Shown here piece by piece: positions 26,053 to 34,357 of a DNA stretch of 64,000 nt. The notes below the pieces were generated by a model. It was not told the origin of the DNA. It saw nothing but the letters and a program-made list of their open reading frames with translations, and ran no database searches. Made by a program: the position numbers and the translations under genes. This DNA is from Prochlorococcus sp. AG-402-I20. Lineage in GTDB: Bacteria > Cyanobacteriota > Cyanobacteriia > PCC-6307 > Cyanobiaceae. Location of the stretch: assembly GCA_003216975.1 (NCBI GenBank), contig QCHY01000005.1, forward strand, positions 41,185 through 105,184, in the 5' to 3' direction. The first letter of the stretch is position 1, and every line of letters starts with the position of its first letter.

Positions 26053-27234
26053 CTATGTATTTGATAGTTTTGGCTCTTCAAACTTAAAAGGTACTTCATT
26101 ATTTGTAGCGTTTATTTGATCAAGCATTAACTTATTTGCTTTTGGTAGCCATTCTCTTATTAATGAGTCCATAGGTAAGTTGTACCATCTATGAAGACTT
26201 GCATTGGGTTTAGCAATAAAACCTCTTCGTTTTTTGTGACTCCCACCCGCTCCAGGATCAAAATATTTTATTTTATTTGCTATTGCCCACTCTATCGGTG
26301 AGTAATAACAAGCTTCAAAATGTAAATTATCTATATTTTTTTCTGCTCCCCAATATCGTCCCCAAAGCATATTTTCGTTCTTCACACATAATGACATTCC
26401 AATTGTTTTATCAATTCCTTCTTCTTTTGCATTAAATAAAACAATATTTTCTTTCAGTTCTTTTGATGTAAGTTCAGTGAAAAATGATTCAGTGAGGTAT
26501 TTACTTCCCCATACTCCCCATCTTGAACAATGAAGCTCATAAAAATAATGCATTTTTTTTAAATTCATTACATTGATTTGAGACCCACTAAGAGGTTCAA
26601 CTTTTATTCCACATTTTTTTATGCTTTCTCTTTCTCTCTTAATATTTCTACGTTGATTGGAATTAAATTTTTTTAAAAAATCAGAAAAACTATTTTCTTC
26701 TTTCAATTTCAACAAACTTTGTTGATTGACCCACTTAGCACAATTTAAAGATTCAGCTATTTTCATCCATTTAGGATCTACATACAAAAAATTACAACTG
26801 AGAATTCCATTCTGTTTGGCAAAATTATCAATTTCAGAGATTAATATTTTTGTGAGCTCTATATCATTCACTCCTTCTGCAAAAAGAAAGCGGTAACCTT
26901 CTATTGGACTTAATGGACTCATTCCTATTAGTTTTGGATAATATTGAAGCCCCATATCTTGAGCTAGTTGAACAAAGGCATTATCAAAAATAAATTCTCC
27001 ATAACTATGAGATTTCAGATAGAGAGGTGCACTTGCAATTAAATCATTTTCACTCCACGCAGAGAGAAATAATGGTTGCCATCCATATTTTGCGCTAACA
27101 CTTTTTGATCTTTCTAATGCATTTAACCAATCCCATTTATAAAAAGGAGTTGAATTTTCTTTTAAGAAATTATTCCAAATAATTTTAGGAATTTCTTTTA
27201 TTGTTGCATGCCATTTGATTTTGATATTGTTCAT
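26053..27234 (-). CDS. FemAB/GNAT-like acyltransferase (COG3146, DUF482)
   Basis: Cytosolic protein of 393 aa. The IPKIIWNNFLKENSTPFYKW opening, LKSHSYGEFIFDN, the RRNIKRERESIKKCG segment and the late CYYSPIEWAI and FDPGAGGSHKKRRGF motif are those of the DUF482 family, predicted N-acyltransferases with a double GNAT-like fold, once named for peptidoglycan biosynthesis. The true substrate is unknown. It is 22 bases after the RibD-C-like gene and 31 bases before the 88-aa gene on the same strand, hence in the PTPS operon. Confidence 0.82.
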   Translation of the reverse strand: MNNIKIKWHATIKEIPKIIWNNFLKENSTPFYKWDWLNALERSKSVSAKYGWQPLFLSAWSENDLIASAPLYLKSHSYGEFIFDNAFVQLAQDMGLQYYPKLIGMSPLSPIEGYRFLFAEGVNDIELTKILISEIDNFAKQNGILSCNFLYVDPKWMKIAESLNCAKWVNQQSLLKLKEENSFSDFLKKFNSNQRRNIKRERESIKKCGIKVEPLSGSQINVMNLKKMHYFYELHCSRWGVWGSKYLTESFFTELTSKELKENIVLFNAKEEGIDKTIGMSLCVKNENMLWGRYWGAEKNIDNLHFEACYYSPIEWAIANKIKYFDPGAGGSHKKRRGFIAKPNASLHRWYNLPMDSLIREWLPKANKLMLDQINATNNEVPFKFEEPKLSNT

Positions 27235-27256
27235 TTCTTTTATAATAAATCTATAT

Positions 27257-27934
27257 TCAGGATAAATTATTTCTAAAATATCTTATAAGTAATTCATTTT
27301 TGCCGAGCTTTTTACTTTCTTTTAAAATCCAGTTATTTTTTTTATTCATGATTGTATTTAAGTTTCTTAATTCAGATGAAACCCAGCAGTAATCTCCGCC
27401 TATCAGAAAAGGTGTAATGGTGATTTGTAATTCATCTATTAGATCCTCTAAAAGAAATGCTGAAATCAGATTAGCGCCTCCTAGTAATACAATTTTCGCA
27501 ATTCCTTGATGATACAAATCATCAAGGGAATCACGCCACGTGATTTTTAAATTTATTTTTTTATCGAATCCATTAGGGAGCATAATTTCATTTTTCTTAT
27601 CTTGCGCTTGGAGCAACCATTTTTGAAGAGGTTGTTTAAAAAAAAGCCAATTTTCTGGAAAATCTATTTGATTGCTGGCTATGAGAGCAATTGGTTGTTC
27701 GTTTTTTCCTGCTAAATTTCTCTTCTTTAATAAGCTTTTATTTTTAATGACACAAATTGATTGATGATCTCTCAGCGTTTGCCCTCCCATTAAAATCCCA
27801 TCTGACCAAGCAAGTGATTTTTCTAAAACTAAACGATCACCAGAGTCACCTAATTGTGTTTTCCCTCCTTCTGGATATGCGATACGTCCATCAATACTAG
27901 AAGCTAAAACTAATTTAACCCATTTTTTTTTCAA
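27257..27934 (-). CDS. Stand-alone RibD C-terminal (DHFR-like) reductase
   Basis: NADPH-dependent reductase of the RibD-C/DHFR fold, 225 aa, without the deaminase half of RibD. Conserved parts are KLVLASSIDGRIAYPEGG, the SDGILMGGQTLRDH strand-helix and VLLGGANLISAFL near the end. The TTG start at 27932-27934 directly follows the PTPS stop codon with no gap, so the two are certainly coupled. It could be the riboflavin-pathway reductase, but its fusion-free form and pterin neighbour make a pterin or dihydrofolate reductase role worth testing. This is inference from context. Confidence 0.8.
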   Translation of the reverse strand: MKKKWVKLVLASSIDGRIAYPEGGKTQLGDSGDRLVLEKSLAWSDGILMGGQTLRDHQSICVIKNKSLLKKRNLAGKNEQPIALIASNQIDFPENWLFFKQPLQKWLLQAQDKKNEIMLPNGFDKKINLKITWRDSLDDLYHQGIAKIVLLGGANLISAFLLEDLIDELQITITPFLIGGDYCWVSSELRNLNTIMNKKNNWILKESKKLGKNELLIRYFRNNLS

Positions 27935-28861
27935 TTATCTCAGCAAACCAACCTGATTCTTGGAGTCCTTAGTATCGATCTTTGATTCAGGTACGTCTGC
28001 ATACACTTCAGCTGCATTATTTGGACTCTCCTGTAGTTTTATCTTATATAAATTAGCCCCAATCGCACTAATTGGATTAGTTAATTTATCTGAAATGTGT
28101 AATGCAATATTTTCAGCTGTAGGTACACAATTTGCAAAATAAGGAATATCTTTATTTAAAAAGGTATGGTCAAAAGGCTCTACAACTAAATCATTTATTA
28201 AACTATTTAATGCTGATAGATCACATATCATTCCGGTTCTAGGATTAATCTTCCCTTTGACAGTTATATCTACTAAGTAATTGTGACCATGTCCATTAGG
28301 TCGAGCACATTTTCCGAATATTTTTTCGTTTTCGGTTTGAGGTAGGTCTTCTCTAGCTAAGCGATGAGCAGCTGAAAAGTGTGTTTGAACCGTTAAATAA
28401 GCATCCATAGAATTTCCTTGATAGTCAGCCCAGAGTTTTGGGTTTTCGTATAGACGAAGAGATTTAAGGGGTAAGTGAGATTTAAGGCGCTCCCATATAA
28501 TACGAACTAAACTTTCAGTTGTGGGAAGGCAACCTTCGGGCTTAGAAAGGTCAAACTCTGGCCATGTGTCATTTAAAAAACGAAAGTCAAGTTGACTTGT
28601 TACTTCATTTTTTATGGCATGTTTTACATCTGAAAGGTTTAAGACCATGCCATATTTATTAAGATCTCCTTCCATGGTTACGATTAGCTCGTAATTATGT
28701 CCGTGGCCAGGAGCTATTGAGCATGGGCCAAATAAAGCTGAATTATCATCATCAGATAATTCAGGAAGCCTATAAAGGTGGCTTGCGCTAAAGCAGGCTC
28801 GCCTTGTGATTACACAGCTTCTACCCTCTCCGTGAGGGAAATTAGATGTGATCGCTTCCAT
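27935..28861 (-). CDS. Tandem 6-pyruvoyl-tetrahydropterin synthase / QueD-family protein
   Basis: Two PTPS/6-carboxytetrahydropterin synthase domains in one 308-aa chain; typical members have one of about 120-150 aa. Domain 1 (about 15-140) keeps zinc ligands His28, His53 and His55 and Cys47, but has DFR at 92-94 where the catalytic Asp-His pair is expected. Domain 2 (about 155-290) has His166, His191, His193, Cys185, Asp231-His232 and Glu250, so looks fully active. Product may be a tetrahydropterin or the queuosine precursor. It heads a leftward operon with the RibD-C-like reductase. Confidence 0.88.
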   Translation of the reverse strand: MEAITSNFPHGEGRSCVITRRACFSASHLYRLPELSDDDNSALFGPCSIAPGHGHNYELIVTMEGDLNKYGMVLNLSDVKHAIKNEVTSQLDFRFLNDTWPEFDLSKPEGCLPTTESLVRIIWERLKSHLPLKSLRLYENPKLWADYQGNSMDAYLTVQTHFSAAHRLAREDLPQTENEKIFGKCARPNGHGHNYLVDITVKGKINPRTGMICDLSALNSLINDLVVEPFDHTFLNKDIPYFANCVPTAENIALHISDKLTNPISAIGANLYKIKLQESPNNAAEVYADVPESKIDTKDSKNQVGLLR

Positions 28862-28913
28862 AAAAATTTCACATCAAAACACATCTTAATAACTTTTAGT
28901 TACTTCTGTCTTT

Positions 28914-29510
28914 ATGGCCGTCCAATCAACCCTTGAAACTCTTAAAGAAAAGTTAGGTGGTCGAAATATATTTTTGATAGGAATGATGGGTTCTGGCAAA
29001 AGTCAAGCGGGACCAGTTCTAGCAAAAATGATCAATTATGCTTTTGTTGATACTGATGATGTTATAGAAAAAGCTTCTAAGCAATCTATCTCATCTATTT
29101 TTGAAAAAGATGGAGAAAAAGTCTTTAGGGATGTTGAAAACAAAGTTTTAAAAGAAATTAGTCAACATCATTCGCTTGTAATTGCTACTGGAGGTGGTTT
29201 AGTTACCTTGCCTGAAAACTGGGGTATTCTTCATCAAGGAATAGTTATTTGGTTAGATCTTGATTTAAAACGTTCAATTCAACGATTAGAAAGTGATAAA
29301 AAGAAACGCCCTTTACTAACTGGGGATGATTTCGGTGAGAATTTTAGTCAGATTTATGAAAGTAGAAAACCAATATATTCAGAGTCAGATTTGAGAATAG
29401 AAGTTGAAGATCAATCGCCATGTGAGGTTGCAACTATGATTGCTGAATATTTGCCAAGCATCCTTATTGACCCGAAGACTCAAGCCGAACGGCATACCAC
29501 TGAATTGTAA
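28914..29510 (+). CDS. aroK: Shikimate kinase
   Basis: Phosphorylates shikimate with ATP in aromatic amino acid synthesis. The P-loop GMMGSGKS (about 23-30), DTDDVIEKA (shikimate-binding Asp pair) and ATGGGLVTLP plus the KKRPLL lid segment are typical. The length of 198 aa is slightly above the usual 175 because of both a short N-terminal extension and an unusual C-terminal tail (PKTQAERHTTEL) that is encoded within the overlap with the convergent CRR7 gene. The 47-base overlap is among the largest in the window. ATG at 28914. Confidence 0.93.
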   Translation: MAVQSTLETLKEKLGGRNIFLIGMMGSGKSQAGPVLAKMINYAFVDTDDVIEKASKQSISSIFEKDGEKVFRDVENKVLKEISQHHSLVIATGGGLVTLPENWGILHQGIVIWLDLDLKRSIQRLESDKKKRPLLTGDDFGENFSQIYESRKPIYSESDLRIEVEDQSPCEVATMIAEYLPSILIDPKTQAERHTTEL

Positions 29511-29727
29511 AACCTGTTTTGATTTCTAGGTCACAAGCTGTATCAAGCAAATGCTGTGCAGCTTCTGCTGTTGAAGACTTACATGCAAGATCTAATGGTA
29601 ATGAATCCAATTTGTTTAACCAAGATTGAAGCCATAAAAGAGTTTGTTCTTTATCCAGGAATTGTTCACTTTCGCCAGGAACCAAAACAACATAATTATC
29701 CATTTCTCTAATTAGCGGATCAGACAT
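29464..29727 (-). CDS. CRR7-like protein (chlororespiratory reduction 7 family)
   Basis: Protein of 87 aa. The pattern NYVVLVPGESEQFL, LPLDLA, AAQHLLDTACDLEI and the C-terminal QWYAVRLE agrees with my memory of cyanobacterial CRR7 proteins; in plants CRR7 is needed for NDH complex accumulation. A role with the NDH-1 complex, whose subunits ndhO, ndhM and ndhF are encoded nearby, is therefore inferred. Its ATG (29725-29727) overlaps by two bases the ATG of the divergent next gene, and its 3' end overlaps aroK by 47 bases. A profile search would settle the family. Confidence 0.65.
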   Translation of the reverse strand: MSDPLIREMDNYVVLVPGESEQFLDKEQTLLWLQSWLNKLDSLPLDLACKSSTAEAAQHLLDTACDLEIKTGFTIQWYAVRLESSGQ

Positions 29728-30457
29728 GAGACAGAAATTTTTCTTTTTTTTGATTTCTATTTTAATTATTTTTACTTATACAGTTCCTGCACTAGCTGAA
29801 AGTATTTTTGAAATAAATAATTTTCAACCATCTAAGCTTTCCGAACGCAAATTAATCTGGCCTGATTGGCGCCTTACTTCTTCCATAAGGCGCCCAGGAT
29901 TGAAAGATGATTTAATTTACCCTGATTGGTTTGAAGGTTTATGGGATGTTACTAGCGAGATAGAAAGTGATCAGAATCAAGAACCTATTATTCATTCAGC
30001 TAAATTTATTCACAACAACTTTGGTGATTTAATTGCTGACCGTGAATACAACACTAAGTCTTATGCTTTGAGCACAAAGACTGGTGGATTTCTATCAGTA
30101 AAGAATGATCCTAAATCTCCTAATCGTCAGTTTGCTAAATTAACTGAAGATAGATATTTAGAGACTAAGATTATAGGAAGACTTCAAGAAACAATAGATA
30201 ATAATATTTTTATTACTGATGAATTAATTTTACAAATTTTGCATACTCCTGAATTTAGCCGCGTTAGTCAGGTCGAAACATTAACTGAATTTCAAAAATG
30301 TGGATCTACTCAAAATGATGAAATAAATCTGAGTGATTTTAATATTTGTGGAGAACAATTTCAGGCGATTTACAATCAACCTGGGCAAAATCTGATTTCT
30401 TTGCCGATTAAAACAGAGAAATCTAAATTAATACTTACAAAGATTAATGATGATTAG
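29726..30457 (+). CDS. Exported hypothetical protein (possibly DUF6816)
   Basis: Protein of 243 aa with a clear signal peptide (FFFFLISILIIFTYTVPALAES, cleavage after ALA at about residue 24). The mature part contains YPDWFEGLWDVTSEI and ends in an acidic tail; two cysteines (about 192 and 208) lie close and could form a lumenal or periplasmic disulfide. The DWF-GLW-VTS stretch recalls cyanobacterial lumenal DUF6816 proteins, a tentative call. The start codon is shared in part with the CRR7 gene (ATG on both strands of CATG), and the last 14 bases overlap the GST gene. Confidence 0.65.
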   Translation: MRQKFFFFLISILIIFTYTVPALAESIFEINNFQPSKLSERKLIWPDWRLTSSIRRPGLKDDLIYPDWFEGLWDVTSEIESDQNQEPIIHSAKFIHNNFGDLIADREYNTKSYALSTKTGGFLSVKNDPKSPNRQFAKLTEDRYLETKIIGRLQETIDNNIFITDELILQILHTPEFSRVSQVETLTEFQKCGSTQNDEINLSDFNICGEQFQAIYNQPGQNLISLPIKTEKSKLILTKINDD

Positions 30458-31163
30458 TCTTTGCTAATTGCTCTTCAATTAAGTCTCTCCAGTTGAAAAG
30501 ATTTTGAAGACTTGGATCGTTTATATATAAAGAACAACCTTTGCCTGTTAGATTTTTTCCAGATGAATTTGGAAATTTGAGTAGTGATAAGTGTGAGGCT
30601 ACAGCAATATCAGCAATAGAAAGCTTCTCTCCAATAAGAAAGTTTTCTTGATCTATTAAATTTGATAGATATTCTAGATTTAATTTTAGAGATTCCTTCT
30701 CTTTCTGGTTTATGAATCCAGAAATCTGACTAGCAATCTTTGTAGGAACATTAAAAAGAAGTTTTTGCATAGAATCCGAAATTTCATTGGTGAATAATGA
30801 GGAAATCAATATTGGATTTTTCATAAGTTCTTCAAAAAAGACTATTTTTATAGATTTTGCCAAGGTTGTATCTGCCCAATTCTCAATTATTTGAGCCTGA
30901 GAAGCTTCCTTTAAATCCTCTGGAATTAATTTGGGTTCTATTTCAATTTTCTCTAAGTGTCGTATTATTGAACTTGAGTCATGGATTGTTGTTTCCTGAT
31001 CAAAAAGCACGGGTAATTTTTTTTGTCCTGTTTTTTGAAAGATATCTATTTGCCCTATGGCTGGAGTTATCTCAACGGTTCGATATTCAAGCTTTTTTGC
31101 AGCCAAAGCCATTCTTACTTTCAAGCAATAAGGTGAGTGCCTAAATTGATGAAGTTCCAACAT
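30444..31163 (-). CDS. Glutathione S-transferase family protein
   Basis: Soluble two-domain protein, 239 aa from the ATG at 31161-31163. The thioredoxin-fold N-terminal domain has HSPYCLKVRMALAAKKLEY, KLPVLFD and DSSSIIRHLE (glutathione contacts), and the C-terminal helical domain has FLIGEKLSIADIAVASHL. A cysteine in SPYC is at the usual active-site position, so it may work as an omega-like or thiol transferase. A TTG at 31178 would add five residues. Substrate unknown; in marine cyanobacteria such proteins help detoxify electrophiles. Confidence 0.85.
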   Translation of the reverse strand: MLELHQFRHSPYCLKVRMALAAKKLEYRTVEITPAIGQIDIFQKTGQKKLPVLFDQETTIHDSSSIIRHLEKIEIEPKLIPEDLKEASQAQIIENWADTTLAKSIKIVFFEELMKNPILISSLFTNEISDSMQKLLFNVPTKIASQISGFINQKEKESLKLNLEYLSNLIDQENFLIGEKLSIADIAVASHLSLLKFPNSSGKNLTGKGCSLYINDPSLQNLFNWRDLIEEQLAKTNHH

Positions 31164-31223
31164 TTTATGTTCCCTCAAATGGTTAGCAGAGTAGCTATTA
31201 ATTCAGTCTTTTGGTGGTGAAAA

Positions 31224-31430
31224 ATGGGTGAATTTTTTTCTAATGTTTCTAGATATCCCAAATATCTCATCACAATAGTTTTGGGGGTTTTCACTGCTGC
31301 AATTTCTCCATTAATTAAACGAGGTAGTAATCCGATCACAGCGATTGCTCTCATTGGGGCGTTTTTAAGTGGACTTATGACAATAATTTTCTTATTAAAG
31401 GCTATGGCTTTTCCTATACCAATTACTTAG
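31224..31430 (+). CDS. DUF751 (Ycf33-like) small membrane protein
   Basis: A 68-aa protein with two hydrophobic stretches. The opening [20 protein letters not shown] is characteristic of the DUF751 family, exclusive to oxygenic phototrophs, related to plastid ycf33, and of unknown function. It sits two bases before rbfA on the same strand, so is surely in one transcript with rbfA-nagZ-hemD. Conservation in that position across picocyanobacteria is what I expect but cannot check here. Confidence 0.82.
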   Translation: MGEFFSNVSRYPKYLITIVLGVFTAAISPLIKRGSNPITAIALIGAFLSGLMTIIFLLKAMAFPIPIT

Positions 31431-31432
31431 TT

Positions 31433-31816
31433 ATGGCTAATAAAAGAAGGGTAGAAAAATTAGCAGCTTTACTAAAAAGAGAGGTTAGTGAAATTTTAGT
31501 TAATGGTGTTAGAGATGAAAGAATTCATCAAGCTATGATTACCATTACATCTGTTGAAGTCTCAGGTGACTTGCAGCATGCAAAAATTTTTATAAGTCTT
31601 TTTGGTGAAGATAAAAAAAAATCTGAAGTACTAGTTGGTTTAGAGGAGGCAAAGGGATTTGTTCGTGCTGAGCTTGCTCGAAGGCTACAAATGAGACGAT
31701 CTCCTGAGCTTGTGTTTAAGATTGACAAAGGAATGACAAAAGGTCCAGCAGTTTTAGATCTTCTCAATTCATTAGAACTTGAACGAAAAAGTAAAGATAA
31801 GAGTAGAGAATTATAG
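31433..31816 (+). CDS. rbfA: Ribosome-binding factor A
   Basis: Binds the 30S subunit during 16S rRNA 5'-end maturation and is needed at low temperature. At 127 aa it has the KH-like fold with [20 protein letters not shown] at the start, [18 protein letters not shown] and LRMRRSPEL-like [14 protein letters not shown] near the end, all typical. ATG at 31433, two bases after the DUF751 stop. The nagZ gene follows after about 17 bases. Confidence 0.95.
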   Translation: MANKRRVEKLAALLKREVSEILVNGVRDERIHQAMITITSVEVSGDLQHAKIFISLFGEDKKKSEVLVGLEEAKGFVRAELARRLQMRRSPELVFKIDKGMTKGPAVLDLLNSLELERKSKDKSREL

Positions 31817-31833
31817 ATTAATCAAAATTTTTG

Positions 31834-33468
31834 ATGAATAAATCTGATCTTAGAAGACAAGTTTCTGAATTATTTATAGTTCGAGCTAGTGGATTTAGTC
31901 TTGATTCGCAACGTTTATATCCTAACTTGGAGGAAACTAATTCAAATCTAAAGAGACTTTTAGAAGAAGGTGTTGGCGGAGTTATTTTTCTAGGAGGAAC
32001 AGTAAAAGAATTAGAAATTCGTTGCAATCTCTTGAAAAAATGGTCTGGTCAACCCCTTCTTTTATGTGCTGATATTGAGGAAGGTGTTGGTCAAAGGTTT
32101 TACGGGGGAACAAAGTTTATTCCTCCAATGGGTATCGCTCAGATTTATAAAAAAGATCATAATTTAGCGATATCTATTGCTGAGAAAATCGGTTATTTTA
32201 CTGGTAAAGAAGCAAAAAATATTGGTTTGAATTGGCTATTAGCACCAGTATGTGATATCAATAACAATTCAAATAACCCGGTTATAAATCTAAGAGCTTG
32301 GGGAGAGGACGCTGAAACAGTACAAAGTTTAACTTGTGCTTTTCAGCGGGGTGTTTCTAGATCACAAATGCTGACTTGTGCGAAACATTTCCCTGGTCAT
32401 GGAAATTCCGAAGTTGACTCTCACTTGGATTTGCCAGAAATACACAATGACTTATCTAACTTAGAGAAATTTGAGTTGATTCCATTTAAATCTTTAATCA
32501 ATCAAGGAGTCAATAGTGTCATGATTGGTCATTTGCTTTTCCCAAAGATTGATCCTATTTACCCCGCAACACTTTCAAAAAGACTGGTTACTGATTTGTT
32601 ACGGAGCAAACTTAAATATGATGGCTTGGTAGTCAGCGATGCTTTAGTTATGAATGCAATATCTAATCAATATAGTAGTGGTAAGGCTGCAGTCATGGCA
32701 TTCGATGCAGGAATTGATTTGATTATGATGCCAAAGAATATCGATGAGGCAATTGATTCTCTTACTGATGCTTTTTATTCAGGAAAAATTTCTTTGGAAA
32801 GGTTAGATATATCTAGAGAAAGAAGAAAAAAACAACTTGATTTAATTAGTAATGAAAATGATTTAGAAAAAGAAGAATTGAGTAATGGAGATATTAAGAA
32901 TAAATTTTTATTGGATGTCTCTAGATTTAGCCATTCTATAATAAAAAAATCAATTTTTATCAGAGAAGAAAGTATTATAAAAGCTGAATTTAATGATATT
33001 AATCTTATAAAAATTGATAATTTTGAACAAGTATCTAACAAATTTTGTCCTGCATTAGCTTTGCCTAAAGCAGTAGGTTTTCAAAATTTAATTATACATC
33101 CCCTTGGCATTAGCCCATGGCTAAAAAATAATAAAGGATTTTTAGAATCGGGACAACTTTGTAACAGTAAAATTCTTGTTCAGCTTTTTGTAAGAGGTAA
33201 ACCATTTATCGGATTAGATTATCATAATGATCATTGGATAGATGCTATAAGAAGTTTAGAAATTGAGGAAAGATTATCAGGAGTAATTATATATGGATGT
33301 CCATATTTATATGATAAAATAAAAAAAACTATTCATTACTCTACTCCTTTGGCTTATAGTCCTAGTCAAATAGAGGAAGCACAACATCAAATTTTAAGTC
33401 GTATTTTGCAATCTAAAATAGCTCATAAGGAATTTGATAGAAAATCGATTAAAGAATTTACTGATTGA
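31834..33468 (+). CDS. nagZ: Glycoside hydrolase family 3 beta-N-acetylhexosaminidase (NagZ)
   Basis: Cleaves GlcNAc from anhydro-muropeptides in peptidoglycan recycling. The catalytic region LTCAKHFPGHGNSEVDSHLDLP (split here as KHFPGHG, about residue 184, then DSHLDLP) has the Asp/His pair of GH3-NagZ, and VVSDALVMNAIS carries the nucleophile Asp. The chain (544 aa) is longer than single-domain NagZ (about 340 aa), with a C-terminal half of low similarity and lysine-rich composition. ATG at 31834; a TTG directly precedes it. AnmK at 7.9-9.1 kb acts on the product. Confidence 0.9.
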   Translation: MNKSDLRRQVSELFIVRASGFSLDSQRLYPNLEETNSNLKRLLEEGVGGVIFLGGTVKELEIRCNLLKKWSGQPLLLCADIEEGVGQRFYGGTKFIPPMGIAQIYKKDHNLAISIAEKIGYFTGKEAKNIGLNWLLAPVCDINNNSNNPVINLRAWGEDAETVQSLTCAFQRGVSRSQMLTCAKHFPGHGNSEVDSHLDLPEIHNDLSNLEKFELIPFKSLINQGVNSVMIGHLLFPKIDPIYPATLSKRLVTDLLRSKLKYDGLVVSDALVMNAISNQYSSGKAAVMAFDAGIDLIMMPKNIDEAIDSLTDAFYSGKISLERLDISRERRKKQLDLISNENDLEKEELSNGDIKNKFLLDVSRFSHSIIKKSIFIREESIIKAEFNDINLIKIDNFEQVSNKFCPALALPKAVGFQNLIIHPLGISPWLKNNKGFLESGQLCNSKILVQLFVRGKPFIGLDYHNDHWIDAIRSLEIEERLSGVIIYGCPYLYDKIKKTIHYSTPLAYSPSQIEEAQHQILSRILQSKIAHKEFDRKSIKEFTD

Positions 33469-33554
33469 AAATTGTTTAATTAAAAATTTAGTATTCTAGA
33501 AAAAACCTATTATTGTTTAAATGACTGAATATTTATTTTTTAGCCTTCCTTGGG

Positions 33555-34355
33555 ATGAAGCATACAGACATGGCTTTAATCGATAAGAAGATAATTATTA
33601 CTCGTGCCCAAGAACAGTCTTCAGAGGCTCGTGAGATCTTTAGAAAAAATGGAGCTCAAGTATTCGATCTTCCTGCATTAGTGATTGGACCTCCAGATGA
33701 CTGGGCTCCCTTAGATGAAGCTTTAAAGAAAATTTCTACCTTTGACTGGATCGTCTTTTCTAGTGCAAATGGTGTTAAAAATGTTGAGGATAGAATGAAA
33801 GAAATTGGCTTGTCTTTGTCGAAAATTTCTAATACTATTCAAATTGCTGCTGTAGGAAGAAAAACAGCTGCGTTGTTATCAGATATGGATGCAAAGATTA
33901 GTTTTGTTCCACCTAGTTTTGTTGCAGATAGCTTGGTTGAATATTTCCCCCAGAATCCAAAAGGTTTAAAACTATTTATTCCTAGAGTACAAACCGGCGG
34001 CAGATCAATATTATCTGACTCTTTTAAATTAAAGGGAGCAGCGGTTACTGAAGTAGCTGCTTATGAATCTTCTTGCCCTACGGATATACCTCAAAAGACT
34101 GTAGATGCTTTGAAAAGTGGAAAAATAGATATTATTGCTTTTACTAGTGGTAAAACAGTAATAAATACTGTCAGCTTATTTAAAAAATACTTTGGTGAAA
34201 ATTGGTTGAAATTGATGGCAAAGATTCAACTTGTTACTATTGGACCTCAAACAACTATTAGCTGTAAAAACTTTATTAGAAAGCCTGATAGAGAGGCTCA
34301 CCCGCATGATCTGGAAGGATTATTACAAGCTTGTCTAGAACTAAGTTTTAATTAA
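33555..34355 (+). CDS. hemD: Uroporphyrinogen-III synthase
   Basis: Cyclises and inverts hydroxymethylbilane to uroporphyrinogen III for heme and chlorophyll. At 266 aa it shows the two-domain HemD pattern: IIITRAQEQSSEAREIF at the start, FDWIVFSSANGV, AAVGRKTAALL, then VTEVAAYESSCP and IIAFTSGKTVINT and TIGPQTT near the end. Sequence conservation in this family is low, but these strand-turn motifs are specific. The ATG at 33555 is followed by another at 33570, which may be the true start. It faces the SRPBCC gene with two bases between the stops. Confidence 0.92.
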   Translation: MKHTDMALIDKKIIITRAQEQSSEAREIFRKNGAQVFDLPALVIGPPDDWAPLDEALKKISTFDWIVFSSANGVKNVEDRMKEIGLSLSKISNTIQIAAVGRKTAALLSDMDAKISFVPPSFVADSLVEYFPQNPKGLKLFIPRVQTGGRSILSDSFKLKGAAVTEVAAYESSCPTDIPQKTVDALKSGKIDIIAFTSGKTVINTVSLFKKYFGENWLKLMAKIQLVTIGPQTTISCKNFIRKPDREAHPHDLEGLLQACLELSFN

Positions 34356-34357
34356 AT

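Noticed and set aside
27256..27268. Second copy of TTCAGGATAAATT, matching an arm of the hairpin at 25720
   Set aside because: Only 13 bases, at a gene end with a similar codon context, and without an inverted partner; chance in AT-rich DNA.
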